The notes beneath the pieces were generated by a model. The model did no database searches and was not told the DNA's origin. It saw only the letters and a program-made list of their open reading frames with translations. A DNA stretch of 64,000 bases, from contig NC_055989.1 in assembly GCF_018446385.1 (NCBI RefSeq), positions 138,225,004 through 138,289,003 on the forward strand, read 5' to 3'. The position numbers were made by a program, and so were the translations under genes. The stretch comes from Zingiber officinale. Its lineage: Eukaryota; Streptophyta; Magnoliopsida; Zingiberales; Zingiberaceae. Positions 10,573-22,218 of this stretch are shown here, one piece after another (within the stretch, counting starts at the first letter, position 1; every line of letters begins with the position of its first letter).

Positions 10573-11662
10573 GGGACCGTTTGGTTTAGGGGAATAGGAG
10601 TGGGAAATGAGAATGAGAATCATTGATTGTCATTGTTAATGTTTGGATTATAGGAATAGGAATACAAATAAAGGAATGAATCCTTGAAATTGGGTAATGA
10701 CGCATTCCCATGTACCTCCCCTTCAATGAGTCATTACCCTATTTTCATCAATCAAAATATTTCCTTATTCCAAAAATATCCTTGACCTAAAACTAAAATT
10801 TTCTCCCTTAATATCAAATATCAAAATATATTTATTTATTTTTTCTTTCATATCACTTCTCTCCCCTTGTTCTCTCTCATCATATTTTCTCTCTCATCAT
10901 TTTATCACACACTTTTTCTCTCCTTAATCTCTCCTATCACACTCTCCTTTCTCTATTTTTCTCATTACACTTTCTCTCTCATCATATTTTCTCTCTCATC
11001 ATACTTTCTCTCTCCTCAATCTTTCCCATCACACTCTCTTTTTTCTTTTTTTTTTCTCATCACACTTTTGCTCTCATCACACTTTCTCTCTCCTCAATCT
11101 CTCTTGTCACACTCCCTCCTTTTTTTCCTCAACACACTTTCTCTTTCATCATACTTTCTCTCTCCTCAATCTCTCCCATTACACTCACTGTTCTCTTTTT
11201 TCTCATCACACTTTCTCTCTCATCATACTTTCTCGCTCCTCACACTCTCTCGCCTCTTTTTTCTCATTATATTTTCTCTCTCTTCATCCTCTCCCATCAT
11301 ACTTTCTCTTACATCATATTTTCTCTCTCATCTTCTCTCATCATGCTCTCTCCTATCACACTCTCTTTTCTCATTTTCTCTCATCACACTTTCTCTCTTT
11401 TCATTCTTTCTCATCACACTTTCTCTCTCATCATACTTTCTCTCTCATCATTCTCTTTCATCATATTTTTCTCTCACATCTAATTTTTTCTCTTATTTCT
11501 CTTTAAGGGTAAAAAAGGAAATTTTGATTTATTCCGATAGAAAATATGCAACTAACCAAACATTACTTTTAAGAGTGATATGCATGCTCATACCCATTCC
11601 CATTCCACAATACAATGATTCTCATTCCGATTCCTATTCCTAGGAAAGAACCAAACGCCCCC
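10573..11662. mobile_element. PIF/Harbinger-like MITE with internal pyrimidine array
   Basis: The terminal inverted repeats are GGGACCGTTTGGTTT and (reverse complement of the right end) GGGGGCGTTTGGTTC, both continuing into AATAGGA. A 3 bp TAA target duplication lies at 10570-10572 and 11663-11665, as expected of PIF/Harbinger insertions. The interior at 10860-11490 is a C/T-rich degenerate array of TCTCTCATCATACTTTC units. The long frame through it, nearly all Ser, Phe, Leu and His, is an artefact of this array. The element sits in the internal region just downstream of the primer-binding site. Confidence 0.8.
10860..11490 (+). repeat. Pyrimidine-rich degenerate minisatellite
   Basis: About 630 bp of TCTCTC(A)TCATA(C)TTTCTCTC and CTCAATCTCTCCCATCACAC alternate with poly-T. 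The strand asymmetry is extreme, with almost no G. Confidence 0.85.
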
Positions 11663-12720
11663 TAAGTTATAGTTAAATTTTTATATGTGATATAGAATTT
11701 GCATGAGATGTTTACTATGATTTGCATGATTATGAGTCTTTGTTTCTATTGGGAATGAAATAGTTTGTGTTAAACAATCTAAAGGATATAGCATCTTCAT
11801 GCATGTTATGAACGTGTGCTATAGCCGATTTTGTTTGATAGAAATATACTCCCAAGGTCTCAGCCAAAACTATTGTGAATAATAAGGTCTCAGTTTTTGT
11901 GGGCAGCAGGGTCTCAGACCACCGTGGCATTGTGGCTAATAATTCTTTGTTGAAATCATAGTAGATTTTATGTCATAAAGATATTGTGAATGTTATATGA
12001 CATGGTGCATGATTATGACCTTAACCCCGATGTGATTGGATGTGTGTGTATGTTATAATTTATAATACGACCTGCATGTCATGTCTTTCTTCTTTTTCAT
12101 TCTTATTGTCAATTTAGACTACCCTCGAATGTAACCCAAGATTTTTTTAGATTTTGTAATGTACAAATTATAAAAAAAACTAGTCTACTGGACGATGGTG
12201 AAAAAGGGAGAAGGACAACAACACACGACGACTAAGAAAGCACTTGAAGAAAATGCTTTTACCTAGGTTGACCTTCCAATCTTCTCATTGGCTTGAGAAG
12301 ATTATAGTTGATGGGGCTATAACCATGTCACGTTTTATTTAGCATATATATTGATATATGCGAGATATGCCATGATTGTATGCGACGCATGTGTAGTTTA
12401 ATCATAATTAGGCTCTTTTAATATGCCTACCAAAGTTCGGCACTCACTACTAACTCATTCAATTGTAGTCAGGTTTTGCCAAAGGAAAGTGACTCGATTT
12501 ATCTTGCTATAGTGTGATAGGTATTGTCTGACTATTGGACTTTGGGTGTGAGTTAACTAAGTTACCTCAATTGGATTGAGAACTTAGAGAGGCATATGTA
12601 ATTTAAATTATACTAGTCTTGGGTGATTACCAAAGCTAACTCAAGATGAGTTATAATATGGATTTCATGAGATTGGCAAACTAACAAATAGTCTTGTTTA
12701 CCTAATTATACAAGAGTTAC
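11663..12720. other. LTR-element internal remains, no gene seen
   Basis: AT-rich DNA with no conserved frame. By position it is the leftover body of the element primed at 10539, before the opposite-facing Copia relic. Nothing else is recognisable. Confidence 0.4.
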
Positions 12721-15260
12721 ATTTGATGTAATTGGTACAAGTTGCCTACCTACATTATATTGCTCCATAAAGAATTTCTATGGTTAAAAAGGTACCGATA
12801 AGGTCGTGCTTTAGTTAGGCATCCCCAAATGTGTGAGTACTTTAAACTAGGCTTCTTACCCGTCCAAAGTTCATAAGGAGTTTTGCTAGTTGCTTTGATG
12901 GAACTCTATTAAGGATATATGTTGTAGTCTTAAGTGCTTCTCCCTATAGTAATTTTCATAAGGTAGAGTAATAAATCATATTCCTCATCATGTCTTTAAA
13001 CCTTCTATTTTGTCTTTCAATAACATCATTCATAGTGGGCGAACCTAGTGTGAGATGATACCATATTCCTTAGGAAATTAGCAAAAGGTTCTAGATGTTA
13101 TTCACCAGAATCATTATATTTATCATAGTATTCTCCACCATAATCTCATCTGATATTATTTTTATCCTTTTGTTGAGTTGATTCTCAACTTCAGTCATAT
13201 AATTTTTTAACATGTCCAATGATTCCGACTTATCGTGAATGAGATATAGATGGTCATATCGTGAAAAATCATCTATGAAAGTTATAAAATAGTATTGACC
13301 ATTCTAAATAGTTGTAGGGAATGACCTACAAATATCTATATGTATAAGTTCTAAGACATCTACAGTCAATATAACTTTAAATCTCTTTTTATTTGTTTAT
13401 TTTCTCTTTATATAGTTAACACAATCATCTAAATCTACAAAATCCAAGGGGTCTAAATTTATCCAAAACAAATATCTCTATTTTTAATATGGAGATATGA
13501 CATAATCTCATGTCATAATGTAGTCGAATTTTCATTGGTTAATTTTCTCTTTATACCTCATGTACTTAATTGCAATGATTCATTAAATATCACAATGACA
13601 TCAAACAAGTAAATATTATTATAAACAAATAAGAATCAATTTCAAGCAATTTTGAATCTTGAAATAAACTAAATTTTCTTTCCCAAATGAATAAGAATAA
13701 CTAAATTTGTTCAAAGTAGAAAATAAAATCAAATTCTATATGAAAAATGGTACCATAAAAGTTTCATCAAGATCCAAATAAAAAATAATCTTCAATAATA
13801 ATCTAAATTTCCCAATTGCTTCAACTTTTGCAAGTCTGCAAAAAAAATAAATGAAATCTGTCACCCTAGTGGTCCCTCATAACTGCCCCACATAATAATT
13901 GACCTTTGCTCAATTCTACAAAACTACCATGTGATAACCAACTTGACTATGCCCTAGGGGCAAAGTTAATTTTGTGCAAATGGAAAGGAAATGAAGGCAA
14001 CCAATTGCTTCAATATGGTGGCAAAAGGCGAATACGCTCGGCCCCAGCGCCCCCGCCAACCCATCCAGGGCCAATACGGAGGAGGTAAATCACGGACGGC
14101 TACTATCCTTTGAAATAGTGACTAGCAGATAAGAGAGACATTTACCTCGACTTTACCGAGATTCGAATCTCAGACCTCATGGTGACAAACCAATTGCTTC
14201 AACATGAACTATCTTGTCATTGTTCATATATATCTATCTTTAATTTCACCATCACTTAGCTTACGACAATGGAGACAACCCTGCATAGACATACTAATAT
14301 GAGTTGTTGTACTAGAATCTATCCACCAAGTGTGTGTAGACACCAAAGTTAAATTAACCTTAGAACAAACTAAATTAAGAGGCACACCTTTGTTGGCATG
14401 CCAAGCATGATAGTTGGAGCATTGCTTTTAAAATGCCCCTCAGCTCAACGGAAATGATCACAACCCTTACCTTTCAGTGCATTCGACCTCTTTGCTTGTT
14501 TCTTCTAAGGCATTGTATCTACGACTTTTATATCCTTTTTATTTTTATTTTTGTTCCTATTCTTAAGGGTTAAGGTTAGGTGAGCAGTTTCAATCGTATC
14601 TTACGTTAACCTTTCCTCTTACTAGACATAGTGTGAGATGAGCTCATTTAGAGACCAAGTCTCTTTCTGATAATTATAACTCACCTTAAATTGACTAAGT
14701 GTGCGGAAAGATATATCAAAATTGGATGCACTAGCCAGTCCTCTGTGAGTTCTAGCTTAAGTATTTTTTAACTTAGAAGCAAGATGAGACATATCATCCA
14801 TGATGTATTTCCTAATATTACCCTTACCCTTATACTTCATTGAAATTAGGTTTGTCAAAAGTGTACTTGTTTTAGCCTTTTTATTCATGACAAACCTCTT
14901 TTCAATTTCAACAAGGAACTCCTTAGGCTTAGTTATCCTATCAGTTATTGTGCTCTTGAATGCCCCTAAAATGACTTTCTCCATGATTTTCAGGCACATA
15001 CAATTTGATCTCTCCCACTTTTCCATCTCTCTCTTTTCATCAGAGGTACCCTTATCTGAAAGAGGTGGAGGAGAATCAGTCATTAATGCAAGGTCAAGAT
15101 CCATGACAAAAACTATTAAGAGGTTCTCTTACTTTGATTGGAAGTTAGTGTCATTTAACATAGGAATGGAATTGATGTTGACAGTTGTATTAACAGGATT
15201 ATTGCTAGTTAAAAAAGAACAACAAACAAGAAAACATATTCTCATAAGTCTTTAAATAAG
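12720..15260 (-). pseudogene. Decayed Ty1/Copia polyprotein: gag, protease and integrase remains
   Basis: Read on the minus strand from 15260 to about 12720. The gag start shows a UBN2-type block (MDLDLAL, KWERSN, IEKRF, TSTLLTNLISMKYKGKGNIR) in the clean frame 15104-14757. Then come SQFKVSYN and WSLNELISHY at about 14700-14600, a protease-region WWIDSSTTTHIS near 14330, and integrase pieces with many stops and shifts, down to an HIWGCL-like end near 12800. Family order is preserved but the reading frame is broken many times. A SINE inserted at 14018-14187 splits the protease-integrase interval. No flanking LTRs were defined. Confidence 0.85.
14018..14187 (-). mobile_element. tRNA-derived SINE with 19 bp target duplication
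   Basis: In SINE orientation (minus) the copy has a B-box-like GATTCGAATCTC (palindromic, near 14161-14172), a body containing TGATTTACCTCCTCCGT and a 3' end CGCCTTTTGCCAC. The flanks 13999-14017 and 14188-14206 repeat aaccaattgcttcaaYatg with one mismatch, a 19 bp target site duplication. The A-box portion is missing, so the 5' end is truncated. It is inserted in the Copia relic. Confidence 0.85.
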
Positions 15261-15709
15261 AATAATAATAGTAAATTCAAATATAACCCATCTCAGGATA
15301 CTGAATAGCCCATTAATATTTCATCTTTGGATAAAATATTAACTACTAAGTGATATCTTAGTGTAGCAATCAAATATTAATAATAAGAACATATCAAACA
15401 ATAAATCTTCCTTTGTACCGATTTATTGCTCACATGTAAAACCAAATAATTGTCACATATTTATCACCACAAGTGTATTTTCAATTTTATTAAGTATTAA
15501 CCTTTCTTTAGGCTGATTAAATACTCACATAAGTTGTAAGTACACAACTTTTTATAATTTAAAATAAATTAATTCCCACATAGGGACCACTTTGGTATTA
15601 TGTTGCTTGAATTAAGTTATCTTAAAATATATATAAACACACCAATATTCAAATTTAAAATTATATCAGAATTTTCTTCAATTAACCAAATTATTCATAG
15701 TTGATTGAT

Positions 15710-15969
15710 ATGTGGACAATTGACTGCACCTTGATCAGCAGTCGATTGTTGAACCTACTGTGCGTAGTTCCTCCACAATAGGCGAGTGAATCATTTGACA
15801 AAAAAATCTATCATGCACAGTTTGTGCACATTAGTTGAGCGGGTCAGTCGATTGGTAAACCTACCATGCACGGTTTGTGCACATCAATTGAGTGCGTCAA
15901 TTGATTGGAAAATCTACTGTGTATGATTCGTGCACATCAGTCGACTGGAAAACTTACTATGCACGGTTT
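15710..15969 (+). repeat. Tandem 'TCGATTGG...CTATGCACGGTTTGTGCACATCAG' array
   Basis: About four imperfect units of 55-60 bp contain a TCGATTGG/CAGTCGACTGG half and a TGCACGGTTTGTGCACAT half. The array continues after the SINE, at 16195-16260. Such arrays occur in the LTRs of this window, so this is probably an LTR remnant. Confidence 0.65.
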
Positions 15970-16194
15970 AATTGTGGCAAAAGGTGAAATGCTCGTCCTC
16001 AGCGCTCCTATCGTATCCGACCTAAGGCCATCACGAGGGAGGTAAATCGCAGCATCCGAGCGAGCATGTGACTGACAGGGTGTAATACGGGGATAAGGGA
16101 TTTATTCCCCAGCTGTCCCGAGGATCGACCTCGCGACCTCATTGTGACAACACCTGCCACATACCAACTCAGATGACCCGCGGGGTCAATTGAA
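15970..16194 (-). mobile_element. tRNA-derived SINE, second subfamily, with 14 bp target duplication
   Basis: On the minus strand it begins with a tRNA-like head: an A-box-like ATCTGAGTTGGTATG and a B-box-like GGTCGATCCTCGGG. It then has a body with GGGGAATAAATCCCTTATCC and the common 3' part ending ACCTTTTGCCAC. The flanks 15956-15969 and 16195-16208 are both actatgcacggttt, a perfect 14 bp duplication. The 3' half matches the SINE copies at 14018, 45305 and 49483, while the middle differs. Confidence 0.85.
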
Positions 16195-16260
16195 ACTATG
16201 CACGGTTTCAAGCACATTAGTCTAGTGAGCCCGTCGATTGAAACTAATGCATTAGAGTTT

Positions 16261-16923
16261 CAACCAGTTTTCAAAAAATTGCACCGTCACAATTATTATT
16301 CATAATGATTTGTTTATTAATATCCAACATGAAACAAATTATGATGATTCCAAATTAGTAGACTCCATGATGATTCGGTGATTAGTATCTAACAGTTGGT
16401 GTGTGTCTTGTGAGTGTGTATCAACTCAAATTTAAAAATTCCCTAGTAATTTTATAAGTGTTTGAAAATCAAAACATTGACAAACACACAAACACACTTT
16501 TAATAATAATATCTATATAAAAAAGTTTTCATAGAAATCCATCATATTTTCAAAAATTAACACAAAGTTGGAATGAATTGAAAACCTTAGTGTTCTAAAC
16601 CAACTTTGTATCAACTATGTTTTCATCAAAAAAAAATATGTATTCCTAGTCTTTTTAAAAACATTCTAACAAGATTTACGTGAAAATTTCAATCATGATT
16701 ATTGAATTATATGCACATGCATGACTTGTAAAGCCTTCTCTAAGATTGGTTATTTTCATGATTCACATATCTTGATAACATTTGGCTTAATTCTAGATGT
16801 ATCATAACCAATATCTTGAACCGAATTTATCATTCTGACATCTCAATTGATTTCTATGTTCCACGATTTAGGTATAACTCTATCTATGTGAAGGTACACA
16901 TCTAGTATCACGATAGAAATTTA
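16261..16923. other. AT-rich DNA, no gene seen
   Basis: No frame or repeat stands out. By position it may be the 3' LTR or flank of the Copia relic that ends at 16924. Confidence 0.35.
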
Positions 16924-17250
16924 CTAATCTATAATGCACATGTAAAGCTCTCTTTGAAGTGTACTAACTTCAGGTTCATGAAGAGGCTTAGAAAAGTTTA
17001 ACTTGGATATAACATAGTTAAGCATTATATCTCCCTTTGTCATATAATCCCTAATGAAATGGTGTTTCATCTCTATCAAACCATTACTTTTCTTTTTCTC
17101 ATAATGATTCAAGTTGCTATTTTAATACTATCATAATGTCATCTTTTATTTTTCTTGCCCCTCGTTACATGATGACAACTAAATATGTTCTAAGAAAATG
17201 CTAAGTAGACACAATAATAAAGCAAATACTATAAGGAAATGACAGTTGAT
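16924..17250 (-). pseudogene. Copia RNase H C-terminal remnant
   Basis: Minus-strand translation gives IEMKHHFIRDYMTKGDIM and a following SKPLHEP-like segment. This is the end of Copia pol, where the family has an 'H-x-H-F-I-R-D' block and 'TKPL'. It has stops upstream. It may be the other end of the element whose gag lies at 15100, rearranged, or a second copy. Confidence 0.75.
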
Positions 17251-17961
17251 ATCATTAAATGACATGCTGAAAATTTGATATTAAGAGAAGAGAAACTGCC
17301 CTTGGAAAAACTCTTTTCCTAATAAATGCCTGGATGAAACATCCTCTATAAAAAAGTCTAACTTATTTTTCAATGAAATTTTAATTTGGTATTAAGTTTC
17401 AATCCTAGACTTAATATCGAGAGCACAATATACATAAACATAGTTTTGTGTAAAAACTGAGTTTAAAGTTTACTTTTTGTTTGAAAAAAATCAATTTCCT
17501 AAAGGTTAACACATAGGGTTCATTTGTAAAGTTAGATTAGCAATAATGAAACCATCTACATGTTTAGAACTTGTTATATCACATATAATTTTCATAATGG
17601 CTACAAGTGTAGCACTTGTGAATATTATTCAATAATAATAGTAATAGTTTTCTTCTTTATTTTATAATTTATCATAATATTTTTGTTTGTTTAGGTAGGG
17701 TTATGTTGCTTTGAGTATGACCCCACTCTTCTTTTGCATTAGATATGTGATCCTTCATGATAGCAATGATTGTATAAATGTATATTTTATAATTATAACA
17801 AATGAAGTCAAAACCTAGGACACATGCCCATTTATATTTTGTGGGGTTAAGTTACTATAAGTATTTGATTAACTGAACTAATGTTAATTTTTCTTGCATA
17901 TATTCCATTAATAATTGTTCTTTTTTACATAGAATATGTTTCCAATAATGCATGTTCAAGC
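17251..17961. other. AT-rich DNA, no gene seen
   Basis: Possibly more decayed Copia pol on the minus strand, but I could not follow a motif. Confidence 0.3.
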
Positions 17962-17969
17962 ATTTCAAC

Positions 17970-18395
17970 TAGGGTCGGCTCGCAAGCTTTTCGAGCCGGC
18001 TCGAAAAATATTTGATTTGTATTCGAATTTATCGAATTCGAGCCGAACTCGAACATATACGAACTTGTTTTCAGCCTAACTCGAGCCCAAATTATATTAT
18101 TTGAGCCGCTCGCGAGTCTTAATATTTATTAATATAAGTTAAATATATATTAAATAAATAAATTTCGAGTCTTTCGAACTTATTTTCGAGCAATAATTCG
18201 AATAGTTTGTAAACATGATTGAATATTTCGAGCCGAACATGAACCCGAGCCCTAATTCGAACCGAACTCAAACCAAACATTTTGAATTTTTCGAGCTTCG
18301 AATCGAGCTCAAACTCGAATATACCTATTTCGAGATGAATTCAAGCCTTAAATTTTTCTATATATTTAGCTCGATTCGATTCATTTACACCCCTA
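17970..18395. mobile_element. hAT-like MITE with 8 bp target duplication
   Basis: Short inverted ends (TAGGG... and ...CCCCTA) enclose 426 bp rich in TCGAG and TTCGAAC motifs. The flanks at 17962-17969 and 18396-18403 are both atttcaac, the 8 bp duplication diagnostic of hAT insertions. No transposase is encoded, and the short ORF inside is incidental. Confidence 0.85.
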
Positions 18396-19123
18396 ATTTC
18401 AACAAATTCTGAAAATTGACGAATATAAAACCATTAGATATATCTTTTGTCCTCTTAATAATCAAGATGACCATTGCCATTTAGTGATCATAAACCTCGA
18501 GAAAGGTCAATTTATTCATTATAACTCCCTCGACACTACAAAAAATTACAGTTCTATGTTTGAGAAAACTGCAAGTATTCAGTTCTATATTCCATTACAA
18601 TAAACTTTTGATATATATTGATTACTAATGCCACTTATATGCAAGTGTCATTTTTTAAGAGTCTAAACTGATCATACCTTCGCATCTGACATCGAAAATT
18701 AGCACCTATTTCCTCAAGTGAATTTAAATTGATTCAAGTAAATGCCCCCATAAAAGTTAAACAGTAAGTATTTATTTATGTTTCATATTTTTTATTGCCA
18801 TTAGATTCTTACAAGTTAAAAAACTTTATCTTGCAAGTTAGATTGTGTTTTTTTTTTGTAATGTGCTATGCTAAGAGTTTAATGTTATATAAATCAACTT
18901 AATTTAGACAAACTAAAAAAAAGCTCATAGATTTATTGTTGGACATATAATTATGACAAACAAAAATTGGCTAGTGCAAGTGTGATGTTGTTGTCTCTAA
19001 AAGATTAATGACAAGATTCAAAATGTATATTTGTAAAAAAAAAGACTGTGATATTGTTGTTATGATATATTGTTAATGTGATGTTATTTTGGTTGTATCA
19101 AGTTTTAGTTGAACGACTTATTA

Positions 19124-19640
19124 TTGTTGTAGCAAACACATGTCTGTTATAGTAACTACGGTTTCGTAGCTACTATAACACAGATTTGTCATTATAGCAG
19201 CTACATAACCATTGTTGTTGCAACACGGACTCCATGTGTTCAATCACATTCTAGTATGTATGGTTTCGTAGCTGTTATAACATATACTTGATGTTGTAGC
19301 AGCTACGAAATCATAGCTGCTACAACGTAGACTCCATGTGTTCAATCACATTGTTGCAGCTACCATTCTAAAGCTCCTATAATATATACTTGATGTTGTA
19401 ACAGCTATGAAACCGTAACTGCTACGGCATAGACTCCATGTATTCAATCATGTTGTAGCAGCTACAATTCCATAGCTGCAACAACATAGACTTGACGTTG
19501 TAGTAGCTACAGAACTGTAGCTATTACAATGTAGACTACATGTGTTCAATCACATTGTAGCAGCTACGATTCCATATCTACTACAACACAGATTTTATAT
19601 TGTAGCAGCTACGAAACTGTAGCTATTACAACGTGGCTGT
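19124..19640. repeat. GTAGCAGCTAC palindromic array (left)
   Basis: About ten imperfect copies of a roughly 70 bp unit pair 'TTGTAGCAGCTACGRAACCGTAGCTGCTAC'-like inverted halves with 'ACTCCATGTGTTCAATCACA'-like spacers. Both halves of each palindrome mutate independently. Confidence 0.85.
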
Positions 19641-19987
19641 AGTGTAGAAAAGAATGAGACGACGGGAAGTTGTTAATTGATTACATATTAAGTTAGTTAA
19701 AGAAAAATTAATTGTATAAATTAATTGAGGATTCAATTAAGATTACTTAATTAATTGTTGAATTTTTTATTAACTTGATTAAATTAGGATTAATTCAATT
19801 AAGATTGATTATTTTAAAATTAAGGATTAAATTTAAGTTGATTGTAAGGGTTAAATTTAAGTTTTAATATGAAATTCATTACTTAAACACAAAACAAAGA
19901 TTCTATGATTCAGGGAGAGATACCAAATTAGTTGGAACCTTAAAAACATAACCTACCCACTTGGGCAATTAGGGCTATGATACCACT

Positions 19988-21030
19988 TGTAGGATCAAAA
20001 TGAACAAGAATTTTACCGACTCTTGTAGTAGATAAATATCGTAGATCGAGGTTGGTGTCACTCTAACTACAGGAGTTGGGCATAACAAAGTCACAATAGA
20101 GTGGTAGTAAAGAGATGGCGTAGCAGAAAGAGCTAGAAAGCTTGTTCAAAAGTGATGTCTTGAGTGTTGGTTGTGAACTTTTTATATAGTGTATTGGGGG
20201 TGCCTCGGTTCATCTGAGGTGCCTCCATCAACTCTTATCTAATCCCAAATCTTTAGAGTTTATCCTTCCGGAGGCACCTCCAATCAGCTGAGGGCACCTC
20301 CAATGTCATCTGAGATGCCTCCAATCGACCCAGGGTGCCTCCAGCTGCTAAAACTCCATCCTTGAAGTTTATCTATGCAGAGGTGCCTCCATCTATCCAG
20401 GGCACCTCCAGTGTCTTACTTAGGGCACCTTCAATCAGCCGAGGCTCCTTTAGCAGTATTCATCTTAGGCTTATTTTTTGCTCTAACTCCTACAAAATAT
20501 GTTACTTTAAAATAACAAAGAATACCTGCAAAATAGAGTTAACATAATAAAATTTATGAATTAGATCCTGTCTGACACGACTAGAATCAATTCTTGGTCT
20601 CAACTTAGATTTCCAATATAGATCTAAGTTGGACCAACACCTATAGTTATACTGAGACTCGTCCTCACTAGATCTCTCTTCTCTAGTGACTTACCTTACT
20701 TGTCATTTGTAGAATCACTTGACTTGTCATCTGACTCATTAGGTCTTCCTACCAGAAGTCCCATTTGGACTTCATTCAATTGTTAAGTCTTGCAAATCTA
20801 ATTAGACTTCCTACTAGATATTAGATCCTCTCTTGACCTATCTGGACTTTCTGCAAGTTATCAAGTCCTCCTTACATAATTAGACTTCAGCCTGGTGTCA
20901 TGTCCTCTAGACTTGTCAAGTCCTTTACTCTGCACACTTGGTAAATACATTAGATCACACATAATCTAACTTTAACTATTTATCATGCATAAAAATATGA
21001 GTTTGATTATTAGTGATGACTGCACCAACA
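19988..21030 (-). mobile_element. 5' LTR of a minus-strand SIRE-like retrotransposon
   Basis: On the minus strand the LTR runs from TGTTGGTGCAGTCATC (21030) to TTGATCCTACA (19988). It is followed by a primer-binding site (complement of 19975-19986: GTGGTATCATAG). It holds a palindromic GAGGCACCTCCA array (20200-20470). No polypurine tract is seen at its other edge. Only about 300 bp of possible internal region remains on the left before the palindrome array. Confidence 0.75.
20200..20470. repeat. GAGGCACCTCCA/AGGTGCCTCC palindromic cluster in the LTR
   Basis: Roughly ten copies of GGTGCCTCC or GAGGCACCTCC with short spacers (AATCAGCTGAGG and similar) give inverted pairs across 270 bp. Confidence 0.75.
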
Positions 21031-21039
21031 ATAACAATA

Positions 21040-21465
21040 TCCAGTTTAATGAAGTGGAAAGGCAAGTGGTTCTGAGTAATGATCAAATAAGCAGAATATC
21101 GATAGAAGAAAAGATAGCATTGGCAATTGAAACTTAAGAGGTAACAAAATTTTTGTGATTCCATAAGTGGTACTCTAGACCAAGTTATCAAAGTTTTCGT
21201 GAACCAAAACTTATCAGAATTGGCAAGTGAAACTAAAATTTTAATCAAGGGTACTTATAATGGTTGGAGATGGAAATTGTTTATAGAGAAATTGCAGAAA
21301 TGTGAACTCTATGTGCCTAAGGAGGCATATAGAGTGTATTTTATATTTTTCATTGCTGCTGATGTATATGAGAATAATGATTATAAAGATATCTCTCTAT
21401 CTATGGAAGGTGATATGGATGATACTAAATTTGAAGAATTCTTTCTTGACGTTGTAGCAGCTACA
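21040..21465 (+). pseudogene. Fragment of soluble starch synthase III (starch-binding CBM53 region)
   Basis: The frame at 21199-21474 reads LSELASETKILIKGTYNGWRWK, then KLQKCEL, YVPKEAYR, ADVYENNDYKD and EGDMDD. This matches the N-terminal starch-binding repeats of plant starch synthase III, a plastid enzyme that elongates amylopectin chains. The piece NKIFVIP lies just upstream at about 21138, behind a frame change and two stops. Compared with the family, the GDWW segment between CEL and YVPKEAYR is absent. The 3' end runs into the palindromic array, where the last residues are repeat-derived. The catalytic glycosyltransferase domain is missing, so it cannot be functional as starch synthase. 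Confidence 0.8.
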
Positions 21466-21925
21466 GAACTGTAATTGCTACAATGCGAATTCCATGTGTT
21501 CAATCATACTATAGTAGTTACGATTTTATAGCTACTATAACATAGACTTCATGTGCTCAATCATGTTGTAGCACCTATGGTTCTGTAGATGCTACAATAC
21601 ATACTTGACAACAATGGAATTGTAGTTGCTACAACGTAAACTAGATTTGTTCAATCACGTTGTAGCAATTTTGGTTCCGTAGTTGCTGTAACATATACTT
21701 GATGTTGTAGTAGTTATGGAACTATAGCTGCTATAACACAAACTTAACTTGTTCAATCACATTATAGCAGCTACAATTCCATAGTTGTTATAACATAGAC
21801 ATGACGTTGTAGCAGCTACGTAACCATAACTATTACAACACAGACTTGACTTGACATTGTAGCAGCTACGGTTACGTAGCTACTACAACACGGACTTGTT
21901 CAAGTCTACTATGTAGCAGCCATAG
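21440..21925. repeat. GTAGCAGCTAC palindromic array (right)
   Basis: Same unit as at 19124-19640: pairs of TTGTAGCAGCTAC and GTAGCTGCTACAA with 'tgtgttcaatcac' spacers. It begins inside the end of the starch synthase frame. Confidence 0.85.
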
Positions 21926-22218
21926 TCAATATGAAAATGAAATTGTAAATTGAATATTGAAAATATTTAAATACTATAAATGCATAATAGTCTCATATAA
22001 TATTGTAAGTGTATAAGTCTATCAGATTACATGTGTCAAATATTTACTTAGAAATGCTTAGAATTTCATTATAGCCATCATGACATTTACTTACATATTT
22101 CAAACCTCATACAAAATGATACCAAGTTCATTGCAACCATCATACAAAATACATAAAATTTCATTATAACCATATATTCAAACTAATGGAGGATTCCTAC
22201 CAGATCGACGATTATACC

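Larger units (their letters stand above)
18533..21930. mobile_element. Probable CACTA-like element with palindromic arrays and captured host sequence
   Basis: CACTACAAAAAATTACAG at 18533 resembles a CACTA terminal repeat. Two arrays of the TTGTAGCAGCTAC(N)GTAGCTGCTACAA palindrome, at 19124-19640 and 21440-21925, would be its subterminal repeats. Between them lie a minus-strand retrotransposon LTR and a starch synthase III fragment. I could not find the opposite CACTA end or a 3 bp duplication, so the outer limits are uncertain. Confidence 0.45.

Noticed and set aside
10867..11643. 258-codon open frame on the plus strand
   Set aside because: It is a translation of a CT-rich array, nearly all Ser, Phe, Leu and His, inside a MITE. 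There is no domain and the low complexity explains the openness.
13906..14088. 60-codon plus-strand frame ending in a Pro-rich stretch
   Set aside because: It runs from decayed integrase on the other strand into a SINE. It is incidental.
18533..19654. Complete small CACTA element ending at GTAGTG near 19654
   Set aside because: The left end is CACTA-like and GTAGTG occurs near 19649-19654, but the flanking 3-mers (cga and tag) do not match and the inner TIR sequence is not complementary. I kept only a tentative larger element.
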